NCBI GenBank assembly: GCA_937974245.1
Contig: CALJKV010000043.1
Location: forward strand, 1-40,754
Length of the DNA stretch: 40,754 nucleotides
Direction: 5' to 3'
From: an uncultured Chloroflexota bacterium
GTDB lineage: Bacteria; Chloroflexota; Anaerolineae; Aggregatilineales; Phototrophicaceae
Part shown: piece after piece, positions 22,368 through 30,613 of the stretch
Layout of the letters: each line of letters begins with the position of its first letter
Numbering within the stretch: the first letter of the stretch is position 1
Notes under the pieces: generated by a model
The model's database searches: none
What the model was told of the DNA's origin: nothing
Seen by the model: the letters and a program-made list of their open reading frames with translations, nothing else
Program-made: the position numbers and the translations under genes

Positions 22368-23975
22368 TTAACGGACGGCTGCCGTCTGCACGAACTCGTC
22401 TACCGTCAGCATCGCCGTGTTTTCCGCCTGAACCACATACGGATGCACCTGCTCAACGACCTGGTTTACACTGGCGTCCATCGTATCAAAGAACGGGCGC
22501 GGTTGCAGGCCAATCCAGAAGATGGCGATAATGATCGGAATGAGCACAGCCAATTCCTGCCAGTGCAGCTGCGGCAGATTCTTGTTTTCCTCTTTGTCCA
22601 GCTCGCCCATGAAGACCTTCTGGAACATATACAGCATATAGACGGCGGCCAGGATGACGCCCAGCGTAGCAAACAGCGTGAACAGCGGGCCGAGGACGCT
22701 GCTGCCGAACGAACCCAGCAGGATGACGAACTCGCCCACGAAACCGTTCAGGCCCGGCAGCCCCATGCTGCTCAGGACAACGATCAGACTCAACCCGCCA
22801 AACAGGGGCATGGCCTTCCAGATACCGCCAAAAGCGTCCATCGCTTTGGTGTGGCGACGTTCGTAAAGCATCCCGACGAGCAAGAACAAGCCGCCGGTGC
22901 TGATACCATGATTCACCATTTGCAGGATGCCGCCCTGGATGCCCTGCGCGTTGAGCGCAAAGATACCCAGCACCACAAAACCGAGGTGGCTCACCGAGGA
23001 GTACGCGACCAGTTTCTTCACGTCCTTCTGGGCATAACTCACCCACGCGCCGTAGATGATGCCGATAATCGCCAGTACGGCGACATACGGCGCCCAGGCG
23101 ACGCTGGCCTCCGGGAAGAGTGGCAGGCAGAAGCGCACGATACCGTAGGTGCCCAGCTTCAGCAGCACGCCCGCCAGAATGACCGAACCGGCTGTCGGCG
23201 CCTGTACGTGGGCGTCGGGCAACCAGCTATGGAACGGCCACAACGGAACTTTGATGGCAAAGGCGATGAAGAAGCCCAGGAACAGGAATGACTGTGTGCT
23301 GCTCAGAACGCCGTCCATCGGGAAGGCAATCGCGCCACTCTGGATACCGGCCACAATGTCGGGCAGCGAAAACGTCCCGGCCTGGATACCGACATACAGA
23401 ATCGCCAGCAGCATCAGGATCGAACCCGCCATCGTATACAGGAAGAACTTCACGGCGGCGTACATGCGCTGTTCCGCGCCCCAGATGCCGATCAGGAAAT
23501 ACATCGGGACAAGCGTAATTTCCCAGAACACGTAGAACAGGAACAAATCCTGCGCCATGAATACGCCCAGCATGGCGAATTCCAGCAGCAGCATGAAGCC
23601 ATAGTATAGTTTTTGCCGACCACGCTCCTCCAGCACATGCACCCGGAACGAGGATAAAATCGCCAGCGGCATGATAAACGTCGTCAGGATAATGAGCAGC
23701 AGACTCAGCCCGTCCACACCGACGTAAAAACTGATTCCGGCAGATGGCAGCCAGTCATTGCGCTGTACCATTTGCAGCCCAGGAACACTGGCATCGTAGC
23801 CGATCCAAAGCAGCAGCGAAACCACAAAGGCGACGAGACTGGTTCCCAGCGCCGTCCACTTAATCTGTTCGGTGTGCTGCTCTTCGCGCAGGAACACCAG
23901 GATCGCTAAGAAGCCGACGATGGGAATAAATAACACCACCGTTGACAAAGAAAGTGCGGAACTCACTTCAGGCAT
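22368..23975 (-). CDS. nuoM: NADH-quinone oxidoreductase subunit M
   Basis: Second antiporter-like proton-pumping subunit, 535 residues and about 14 helices. WEITLVPMYFLIGIWGAEQR holds the essential Glu, KVPLWPFHSWLPDAHVQAPT the channel Lys, and VKKLVAYSSVSHLGFVVLG the second conserved Lys region. The C-terminus is acidic and extends beyond the last helix. It is separated from nuoL by 41 bp that contain a palindrome. Confidence 0.95.
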   Translation of the reverse strand: MPEVSSALSLSTVVLFIPIVGFLAILVFLREEQHTEQIKWTALGTSLVAFVVSLLLWIGYDASVPGLQMVQRNDWLPSAGISFYVGVDGLSLLLIILTTFIMPLAILSSFRVHVLEERGRQKLYYGFMLLLEFAMLGVFMAQDLFLFYVFWEITLVPMYFLIGIWGAEQRMYAAVKFFLYTMAGSILMLLAILYVGIQAGTFSLPDIVAGIQSGAIAFPMDGVLSSTQSFLFLGFFIAFAIKVPLWPFHSWLPDAHVQAPTAGSVILAGVLLKLGTYGIVRFCLPLFPEASVAWAPYVAVLAIIGIIYGAWVSYAQKDVKKLVAYSSVSHLGFVVLGIFALNAQGIQGGILQMVNHGISTGGLFLLVGMLYERRHTKAMDAFGGIWKAMPLFGGLSLIVVLSSMGLPGLNGFVGEFVILLGSFGSSVLGPLFTLFATLGVILAAVYMLYMFQKVFMGELDKEENKNLPQLHWQELAVLIPIIIAIFWIGLQPRPFFDTMDASVNQVVEQVHPYVVQAENTAMLTVDEFVQTAAVR

Positions 23976-23995
23976 AATCTAAAGTTCTCCTCTCA

Positions 23996-24020
23996 GGGGA
24001 TGCGGCAAACCGCTCCCTAC
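23996..24020. repeat. Palindrome at nuoL end / nuoL-nuoM gap
   Basis: GCGGCAAACCGC with outer GGGA and TCCC arms, followed by TAC. It overlaps the stop codon of nuoL (TAG at 24017-24019), so the element supplies the end of that gene. One of four such elements in the nuo operon. Confidence 0.55.
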
Positions 24021-26491
24021 GAGCCACTCTGTAACATCGGCAGGAGCAGGATAATAATCACCAGCACGACGCCAAGTAATAATGTGATTGCATAGGTACG
24101 AACATAACCCGTCTGAATCCGGCGCAAACCCCCGGCCAGCCAACTCACCAACCACCCCAGCCCGTTGACGATTCCGTCAATGATGCCCAGGTCAACCGGG
24201 TTGCTCAGGAGATCGCCGAGGGCATTGAAGCCCCTGCCGATCACCTTTTCGTGGACATAATCGTGCCAGAAGGTCCAGTCCAGCGTATGCGCCAGGAAAT
24301 TGCCAACCGCGTTAAACGGCTGCTCCAGCAAACGGTTATAGGTTTCATCCCAGTACAGGCGGGCATTCGCCAGACTCCAAATCTGACGGGTCGCCGGGTT
24401 CACATACAGCGGGTCGGTGTTATCGGCAGTTACGGACTTATTGTCCCCATAAATGCGCCGCGCCAGGATAATCGCGCTGACCGCCAGAATGAGCGCAACA
24501 GCCGCAATCCCGCCCTGGAACTCACCCGCGTGCGCGTAAGCGACGCTTGGCTCCAGGAAAACCGTGAAGCTGTGTGCGCCACCGAAGAGCCACTCAAAGA
24601 AGCCGAAGATCGTGAACGGCCCGGCGTTGGCAGGCACATTATAGAAACCAGCCAACAGCGCGAAGAAGGCCAGAATGACCAGCGGCCACAGCATGGCGGG
24701 GGTGCTTTCATGGGCGTGTTCAGCGGCTTCGGTGCGCGGCTTGCCAAAGAAGACCATTTCGATCTGCCGCCACATATAGAAGGCCGTGAATGCCGCCGCA
24801 ATCACCAGCATCGCCAGTACCACATAGCCGCCCGCCGTGTTAGAGAGCCAGGCATCAGCCAGAATCTCATCTTTTGACCAGAACCCTGCGAACGGCCAGA
24901 TACCGGCCAGCGCCAGCGTTCCAACCAGATAGGTGAGGAATGTTATCGGCATCTTGTTCCGCAAACCACCCATGTTCCGCATATCCTGCGGGTCAAAGTC
25001 ATGGTGGTGGTCGTGGCCGTGTGAAACATCATGGTGGCCGTGTTCAACCCCATGAATAACGGAGCCGCTGCCCAAAAATAATAGCGCCTTGAAAAACGCA
25101 TGGGTCACGAGATGGAACATCGCCGCGCCATACGCGCCGATACCCACTGCCGCCACCATAAAACCAAGCTGGCTGATCGTGCTGTAAGCCAGCACACGTT
25201 TAATATCCCACTGACCGATAGCGATATACCCGGCGGCCAGCGCCGTCGTCGCGCCGATCAGCGCGACCACCAGGGAGGTTGTCTCCGCATTGTGGTACAA
25301 AACGTTACTGCGTACCATCATGTAGACGCCGGCTGTAACCATCGTCGCGGCATGAATGAGCGCACTCACCGGGGTCGGGCCAGCCATCGCGTCTGGCAGC
25401 CAGACAAACAGCGGAATTTGCGCCGATTTACCCGTCGCGCCCAATAGCAGGAACAAGGTAATCAGGACAAGCACCGTTTCAATCGGCAGCGATACCACGC
25501 CGAAGTTGACTTCAGCGCTGTCTTCCAGCATCCGCTGTGCTTTGCCAAACACGCCGAGCTGATCAGTAGCGATATGGTCATTATTGACATATTCGGGGAT
25601 AGCCGGGCCAACCGCATGTTCGCCTTCAGCAGCGGGGGCAGCGGCCTCGCCATGCTCACCCTCAGCGACAGGCGCTTCAGCATGTTCACCCTCAGCAGCG
25701 GGGGCAGCAGCTTCGCCTTCAGTTGTCGTCGCGCCGTGTTCGCCCTCAGCGGGGGCAGCGGCTTCGCCTTCAACAGCGGCGGCTTCACCATGCTCGCCAG
25801 TTAATTGGGCGACCAGGTGTTCCTGGTACTCAACATTGGCGATCTCACCCGGCTTGTAGTAGTCGAGCGTGCCAAATGTCCAGAAAATCAGGAAGATGCC
25901 CATCAGCATCCCGAAGTCGCCAATACGGTTCAGGATCATGGCTTTGCGGGCGGCCAGACTGTTCTTCCAGCCCACACCCTTCGCTTTATCAAACCAGAAA
26001 CCGATCAGCAGGTAGGAACACAGCCCCACACCTTCCCAGCCGACAAACATCATCAGGAAGTTGTTGCCCGTGACCAGGATAAGCATGAACACCAGGAACA
26101 TATTCAAGAAGGCGAAGAAACGTGGGAAACGCTCGTCGCCGTGCATATAACCCAGCGCGTAGATGTGGATCAGCGACCCGACACCCGTCACCACCAGCAT
26201 CATCGTCACACTGAGCGTGTCTACGCGCTGCTGCCAGGGAATTTCCAGGTTGATCGAGCCGATACGCAGCCAACCATCCAGGAACGGCGGGTTCACGACC
26301 ACCGACTGGTAGTTGCTGCCTGTCAGGTAGGTCAACAGGAGAAACGACACCAGGAACGAGAGGATGGCGGCCCCAGAGCCAATCCAACCCGCCCATTTTT
26401 CTCCCAGGCGTGCCCCCCACAAGAGGTTAATGATCATACCCACCAGGGGGATAAAGACCACTAACGGTACAAGTTGCGGCAAATTTTCCAT
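24017..26491 (-). CDS. nuoL: NADH-quinone oxidoreductase subunit L with extra loops
   Basis: Distal proton-pumping subunit of complex I, 824 residues against about 610-660 in typical bacteria. Conserved parts include GWEGVGLCSYLLIGFWF with the essential Glu, GATGKSAQIPLFVWLPDAM with Lys354 and GPTPVSALIHAATMVTAGVYM, plus the C-terminal extra helices. Two insertions stand out. Residues 232-294 are a low-complexity repeat of EGEHGEAAAPAA-like units between helices 6 and 7, on the outer side by analogy with known structures. Residues 480-497 hold nine His (HGVEHGHHDVSHGHDHHHD) where most NuoL have a short stretch. Both leave the core intact. The stop codon lies within a palindrome. Confidence 0.95.
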   Translation of the reverse strand: MENLPQLVPLVVFIPLVGMIINLLWGARLGEKWAGWIGSGAAILSFLVSFLLLTYLTGSNYQSVVVNPPFLDGWLRIGSINLEIPWQQRVDTLSVTMMLVVTGVGSLIHIYALGYMHGDERFPRFFAFLNMFLVFMLILVTGNNFLMMFVGWEGVGLCSYLLIGFWFDKAKGVGWKNSLAARKAMILNRIGDFGMLMGIFLIFWTFGTLDYYKPGEIANVEYQEHLVAQLTGEHGEAAAVEGEAAAPAEGEHGATTTEGEAAAPAAEGEHAEAPVAEGEHGEAAAPAAEGEHAVGPAIPEYVNNDHIATDQLGVFGKAQRMLEDSAEVNFGVVSLPIETVLVLITLFLLLGATGKSAQIPLFVWLPDAMAGPTPVSALIHAATMVTAGVYMMVRSNVLYHNAETTSLVVALIGATTALAAGYIAIGQWDIKRVLAYSTISQLGFMVAAVGIGAYGAAMFHLVTHAFFKALLFLGSGSVIHGVEHGHHDVSHGHDHHHDFDPQDMRNMGGLRNKMPITFLTYLVGTLALAGIWPFAGFWSKDEILADAWLSNTAGGYVVLAMLVIAAAFTAFYMWRQIEMVFFGKPRTEAAEHAHESTPAMLWPLVILAFFALLAGFYNVPANAGPFTIFGFFEWLFGGAHSFTVFLEPSVAYAHAGEFQGGIAAVALILAVSAIILARRIYGDNKSVTADNTDPLYVNPATRQIWSLANARLYWDETYNRLLEQPFNAVGNFLAHTLDWTFWHDYVHEKVIGRGFNALGDLLSNPVDLGIIDGIVNGLGWLVSWLAGGLRRIQTGYVRTYAITLLLGVVLVIIILLLPMLQSGS

Positions 26492-26500
26492 ACGACCGCG

Positions 26501-26806
26501 TTATCCTTCCATCTGGTGTAGTTCATCAATATCAATGCTTTGCTTGGAGCGGAAGATGGCGACAATCAACGCCAGCCCCACCGCGACTTCCGCCGCTGCT
26601 ACCGTCATCACAAAAAAGACGAACAGGTGGCCTTCGGCGCCGCCCCACAGCCGGGAAAACGCCACCAGCGCCAGGTTTGCGGCGTTCAGCATCAATTCAA
26701 CCGACATGAACACCAGGATCGCGTTACGGCGCACCAGGACGCCCATCGCGCCCAGAATAAAGAGAATGGCGCTTAAAGCGATATAGACTTCAATATCAAC
26801 AGACAT
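26501..26806 (-). CDS. nuoK: NADH-quinone oxidoreductase subunit K
   Basis: Three-helix membrane subunit of 101 residues, the normal size. Glu37 in FMSVELMLNAANLALVAF and Glu73 in MTVAAAEVAVGLAL are the two membrane-embedded acids on the proton path. It lies 9 bp after... the nuoL start is 9 bp downstream of its stop, and nuoJ ends 18 bp upstream of its start. Confidence 0.95.
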   Translation of the reverse strand: MSVDIEVYIALSAILFILGAMGVLVRRNAILVFMSVELMLNAANLALVAFSRLWGGAEGHLFVFFVMTVAAAEVAVGLALIVAIFRSKQSIDIDELHQMEG

Positions 26807-26824
26807 GCTGGTTATTCCTTCAGC

Positions 26825-28126
26825 TTAGTCGCCCGCCGGTTCCGGTTGTTCAACCGGGGTTTCGGCTGCTTCCGAGACAAGTACATCGTGGCCGGTTTGC
26901 GCGGCGATCACACTGGTCAGCGGGCGGCTGACCCGGCGGCGCAGGTTCCGCTCGCGGGATGTCTTCAGAATATCCCGGTGCGCCAGCACAATCGCGCCGA
27001 TCATCGCCACCAGCAGCAGCAGCGCCACCAACTGGAATGGCAGTAAATAGCGGGTGAACAGGAGTTGGCCGATATTGACCGGTTCACCAAAAGGTGTCAT
27101 CGCGTCTGCCGCATAGCTGGTCGCATCCGCCTGCACAATCACGCGGCCATTCGCCCCCAGCTGCCCGGCAGCGTCCAGCTCACCAGCCAACACAATCAGC
27201 GGGGCGGTATTACGCTCCAGGGCATACTCAGCCAGGGTGTATAGACGAAAATCGCTGTTGGCCGGGTCAGTAAAACTCCACTCTACCTGACCTTCCGGCA
27301 GTTCGAGTACAGGGGAGAGCGTGCCTTGTGCCAGGTCACCCAGTACGATTGTGTCGCTGCGCGTATCCAACCGATTATCCAGCCCCAGATCATACAGATT
27401 GACTGCCGGGGTTTCCATATAGGCGTTGAACACCTGTACCCGCGCCTGGTCATCCGAAATCATGCTCAGGTCGGTAGGGATCACCGTCACAACCGGGGCA
27501 GCATTGGCAGCACCGTAGAGTACGGCGGTATAGGCCGTCTGGATGCCTTCTTCGTTCCCGGCCAGTGTCACCGGCCCTTCGTAGACCGTGTTCTGCGTCC
27601 CGGCCTCTGTTATCCGCAGAGTGTAATCACCGGCTGACAGTTCCACAAAGGGCAGTTCGTCCGTAAGACGCAAATTCTCCGCCAGCAGGTTGTCATTCAC
27701 ATACACGTCTACCGCATCCACATAAGTCGCGGCATGTACTACCCGCAGCAGAGGCGCAGGCTGGGCGGGCGGTTGCAGGTCAATCTGCCCCCGGTCTATC
27801 GCGGCCAAGGCCACAATAAAGAAGGCAAATGCCAATACCACACCGACCACCGGCAGCCAGAAATAGTTAACCTTTTTAGGTGTGGTTTTCTCCGCGCCGA
27901 GCAGCATAATCACGAACAGGAACAACACCATAATTGCCCCGGCATAGACAGCAATCTGTACCATCGCCAGGAACGGTGCATCCAGCATCAGATAGAAGAA
28001 AGCGACACAGGCAAAGTTCACGATGAGGAACAAAGCACTATGAATCGCATTCTCCGTGATAAGCATCATCACTGCGGCGGTTATCGCCACAAATGCGACA
28101 ATCAAGAATAAAATGGGTTCAATCAT
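26825..28126 (-). CDS. nuoJ: NADH-quinone oxidoreductase subunit J with inserted DUF4397-like domain
   Basis: A 433-residue version of a subunit that is normally about 165-220 residues. Residues 1-112 hold the first four helices with the conserved VYAGAIMVLFLFVIML (60-75), and 351-385 the last helix (NIGQLLFTRYLLPFQLVALL, then VAMIGAIVLAHRD). Between them, residues about 126-336 form an added soluble domain beginning LLRVVHAATYVDAVDVYVND with SAGDYTLRITEAG and a second ARVQVFNAYMETPAVNLYD, the pattern of DUF4397 repeats found in extracellular proteins. It would project from the outer face. A basic then acidic tail follows. ATG at 28126 was chosen for GGGGA upstream and the family start; the 24 residues of a longer frame are not conserved-looking. 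Confidence 0.9.
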   Translation of the reverse strand: MIEPILFLIVAFVAITAAVMMLITENAIHSALFLIVNFACVAFFYLMLDAPFLAMVQIAVYAGAIMVLFLFVIMLLGAEKTTPKKVNYFWLPVVGVVLAFAFFIVALAAIDRGQIDLQPPAQPAPLLRVVHAATYVDAVDVYVNDNLLAENLRLTDELPFVELSAGDYTLRITEAGTQNTVYEGPVTLAGNEEGIQTAYTAVLYGAANAAPVVTVIPTDLSMISDDQARVQVFNAYMETPAVNLYDLGLDNRLDTRSDTIVLGDLAQGTLSPVLELPEGQVEWSFTDPANSDFRLYTLAEYALERNTAPLIVLAGELDAAGQLGANGRVIVQADATSYAADAMTPFGEPVNIGQLLFTRYLLPFQLVALLLLVAMIGAIVLAHRDILKTSRERNLRRRVSRPLTSVIAAQTGHDVLVSEAAETPVEQPEPAGD

Positions 28127-28230
28127 CAGACGTTCCCCTATGGTAGGGTCTTGGTTGGAATACTTGTGCAGTTTAGCGCAAACGGCCTCAGACTTCAAAT
28201 ATTTAGTGCCGAGTACCGTGTAAAAATCCC

Positions 28231-28260
28231 GAGTCTTGAGTCAAAGGTGCCAGGTGCCAG
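28231..28260 (+). repeat. Heptamer repeats in nuoI-nuoJ gap
   Basis: GAGTCTT, GAGTCAA, AGGTGCC, AGGTGCC and AG: two different 7-base units, each twice. Same period, different sequence from the tract at 19250. Confidence 0.6.
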
Positions 28261-28341
28261 CAAAAGTATCCAACTGAGGCCTGCTTCCGCGCGTCCGCGA
28301 TTAGCTTTCGGCTTTTCACCTTCAACTATCCTTCAACACAA

Positions 28342-28361
28342 GGGCGCAGCCAAGTGCGCCC
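28342..28361. repeat. Palindrome in nuoI-nuoJ gap
   Basis: GGGCGCA (28342-28348) and TGCGCCC (28355-28361) form a perfect 7-bp stem with a 6-base loop and are followed by CTC; related in sequence to the hairpin at 5752. Confidence 0.6.
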
Positions 28362-28388
28362 CTCTGTTCATGTTTCACGACACCCGGC

Positions 28389-28883
28389 CTACAGTGGATC
28401 TTCCATATCCGGGATTGACCGATCGAAGGTGCCAGGGCGAACCCGCTGTGGCGTCGCCTGTGTGCCTTCCGGTGCTTCAACCAGCAGCACATCTTTGGTA
28501 AAGATCGATTCACGGCGACTGGTAAAACTCAAGCGGTGCTCATGCCCCAGGACAATCGCCTCGGTCGGGCAGGCGTCTTCACAATAGCCACAGTAAATGC
28601 AGCGCATCATGTTAATTTCATACGTCTTGGCATAGCGTTCGCCAGGGCTGAACCGCGCCTCGTCAGTGTTCTCGGCGGCCTCTACCCAGATCGCATCCGC
28701 CGGGCAAGCTGCCGCGCACAGCGCACAGCCGATACACTTTTCCAGGCCGTTGTCATAGCGATGCAGTTCGTGCCGGCCTTTATAGCGCTCCTGAAATTCA
28801 ATGCTTTGTTCCGGGTATTGAATCGTGACTGGTTCTTCCAATACATGCTTGAACGTTGTCGCAAATCCACGCAATACATTCAT
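28389..28883 (-). CDS. nuoI: NADH-quinone oxidoreductase subunit I (two 4Fe-4S)
   Basis: Peripheral electron-transfer subunit, 164 residues. Two ferredoxin-type motifs, Cys50-53-56-60 and Cys95-98-101-105, bind clusters N6a and N6b that pass electrons toward NuoB. CIGCALCAAACP and CIYCGYCEDACP are the motifs. The N-terminal amphipathic part precedes the first motif as usual. It follows nuoH by 23 bp. Confidence 0.95.
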   Translation of the reverse strand: MNVLRGFATTFKHVLEEPVTIQYPEQSIEFQERYKGRHELHRYDNGLEKCIGCALCAAACPADAIWVEAAENTDEARFSPGERYAKTYEINMMRCIYCGYCEDACPTEAIVLGHEHRLSFTSRRESIFTKDVLLVEAPEGTQATPQRVRPGTFDRSIPDMEDPL

Positions 28884-28906
28884 GGTTTACAATCCCTCTC
28901 ACTCAC

Positions 28907-30601
28907 CTAATCACCCGTTCCGCCTGATTTCGCTGCCGGGGATTTCCCATCGCCGCCACCTGTCAGCAGGCTGACCAGCCCGCGCACGGCACTTATCAGG
29001 AAGTTATACAATCCGAATAGAATCCCGATCAGCGCCCCGACCAATTGCAGAATACCGTAGCCCACGCCGGAACGTTCGCCGGTAATTATCGGGTCGGCAT
29101 CGGCATCGGCTTCACCTTCAACCCCGGCCATTCGGGAGAAGAGAAGGTAGCCACCCGCCAGTACTACAACGAAGAAGATACCGGAGGCCACACCGTAGGC
29201 CATCGGGTCGGCAAAAGCATCACCCAAAACCAGTGCGACTGCCGTCCAGGATACCGCGACCATTGCCAGCGGCAGCATGATCTTCCAGCCGAAGTCCATC
29301 AGGCGGTCATAGCGGATACGCGGCAGTGTCCCGCGCACCCACACCATAAAGACCAGCATCAGGAAGACTTTGCCAATCATGACGAGCGGCCCCAAAATCG
29401 GGAGGCGCTGCACCAGGCCAAAACCATCCTGGAAGCCGCCGAAATAGAGCGCAACAATCACCATACTGACGACGATCATACCCAAATATTCGGCCATCAT
29501 AAACAGAGCAAATTTCATGCCGCTGTATTCGGTCATGAAGCCCTGCGTCAGTTCCTGCTCGGCTTCCGGCAGGTCGAAGGGGGCGCGGTTGACTTCCGCC
29601 AGCAGCGCGATAATCAGGATGCCCGCAGCCAGCGGATTCTGGAACACGTACCAGTCCCAAACCATCACCTGTTTGTTGATAATGTCACCCAGGCTCATGC
29701 TGCCTGCCAGCAAAATCGGCACTGCCATCGTCAGCCCCAGGCTGAGTTCATAGCTAATCATCTGCGCGGTAGCGCGCAGGCCGCCCAGCATGGCGTATTT
29801 GTTATTGCTGGACCAACCCGCCAGCACCACACCATACGTCCCCAAACTGGTGATCCCCAATATCCACAGGATACCCACGTTCGGGTCAGTCAGATGCAGC
29901 GGCACACGGAACCAGACGTCGCCCAGTGAAGGGGCGAACCAGGGAACAATGATCTTGCCACCGATGGGGATGACCGCCAGCACCAGTAGCACCGGCACAA
30001 CCTTAATAACCGGCGCGAGGAACCATACCGCAAATTCAGCGCCGGAAGGCCGGATATCCTCTTTGAAAATCATCTTGAGGGCATCCGCAACCGGCTGGAA
30101 CAGCCCCAGCGGGCCAGCCCGGTTCGGGCCGATACGCTGCTGCAAAAACGCGAGAAAACGTCGTTCAAGCAAGGTGGTATAGACGAAGCCGGTCAGGGCA
30201 ACGAAGAAGACGATCACCGTATAGATAATCGGGTGGATAATCTGGCAACCCGCGTCCGCCGCGCAGTCCACAATGTTAGCAGTGGCGCTCACATCTTCAG
30301 GGACGGCGGTCACACCCTCCAGCCCCTGCACGGTGGCCTGGTAGCCGCCAGTCACAAAAGTATCAAAATTACCCACCGCAATCGCCAGAACACTGAACAA
30401 GATCAGGCCGACCAGCGCAGTATTGAAATCCACCCGCCATAACAAGAAGACGAATGTGCCAATACCAGCCGCCAGAACGACGACCTTGCCCGCCAGGGTC
30501 AGCGGCGGGTCAGGGTGATTAATGACCGTCAGGACGGCCAGTGCGGCCAGCACCACGACAATGCCCCACCCAATTAAAGCTAAGATGCGCTTCAGAATCA
30601 T
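28907..30601 (-). CDS. nuoH: NADH-quinone oxidoreductase subunit H with extra helices
   Basis: Quinone-site membrane subunit, 564 residues against about 320-440 in most bacteria. The conserved core begins near residue 120 (LERRFLAFLQQRIGPNRAGPLGLFQPVADALKM spanning 145-177) and has the EVNRAPFDLPEAEQEL loop and TLPRIRYDRLMDFGWK. Before it stand about 120 additional residues with three hydrophobic segments (about 8-27, 37-55, 60-77) and an external-looking loop with two Cys (113, 119). After the core there is an acidic linker, one more hydrophobic segment and a Gly/Ser tail. The extensions do not match a subunit I can name. The stop and start spacing to neighbours is short (12 bp after nuoG). 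Confidence 0.93.
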   Translation of the reverse strand: MILKRILALIGWGIVVVLAALAVLTVINHPDPPLTLAGKVVVLAAGIGTFVFLLWRVDFNTALVGLILFSVLAIAVGNFDTFVTGGYQATVQGLEGVTAVPEDVSATANIVDCAADAGCQIIHPIIYTVIVFFVALTGFVYTTLLERRFLAFLQQRIGPNRAGPLGLFQPVADALKMIFKEDIRPSGAEFAVWFLAPVIKVVPVLLVLAVIPIGGKIIVPWFAPSLGDVWFRVPLHLTDPNVGILWILGITSLGTYGVVLAGWSSNNKYAMLGGLRATAQMISYELSLGLTMAVPILLAGSMSLGDIINKQVMVWDWYVFQNPLAAGILIIALLAEVNRAPFDLPEAEQELTQGFMTEYSGMKFALFMMAEYLGMIVVSMVIVALYFGGFQDGFGLVQRLPILGPLVMIGKVFLMLVFMVWVRGTLPRIRYDRLMDFGWKIMLPLAMVAVSWTAVALVLGDAFADPMAYGVASGIFFVVVLAGGYLLFSRMAGVEGEADADADPIITGERSGVGYGILQLVGALIGILFGLYNFLISAVRGLVSLLTGGGDGKSPAAKSGGTGD

Positions 30602-30613
30602 AGTTGGTTAACC

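Larger units (their letters stand above)
28127..28388. other. Large gap between nuoJ and nuoI
   Basis: The 262 bp hold no gene. They contain a heptamer-repeat cluster (28231-28260) and a palindrome (28342-28361). Elsewhere in the operon gaps are mostly under 50 bp, so repeats seem to have been inserted here. Leftward, the palindrome could partly terminate transcription between I and J. Confidence 0.5.

Noticed and set aside
22350..23291. Long open frame on the plus strand opposite nuoM (also 29045-29929 opposite nuoH and 31361-32302 opposite nuoG)
   Set aside because: They are mirror images of strongly conserved subunit genes; their translations are rich in Gln, His and Arg, with no family and no ribosome-binding site.
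25574..25859. Ala/Ser-rich open frames opposite the NuoL repeat
   Set aside because: They only reflect the repetitive DNA of the EGEH insert in nuoL.
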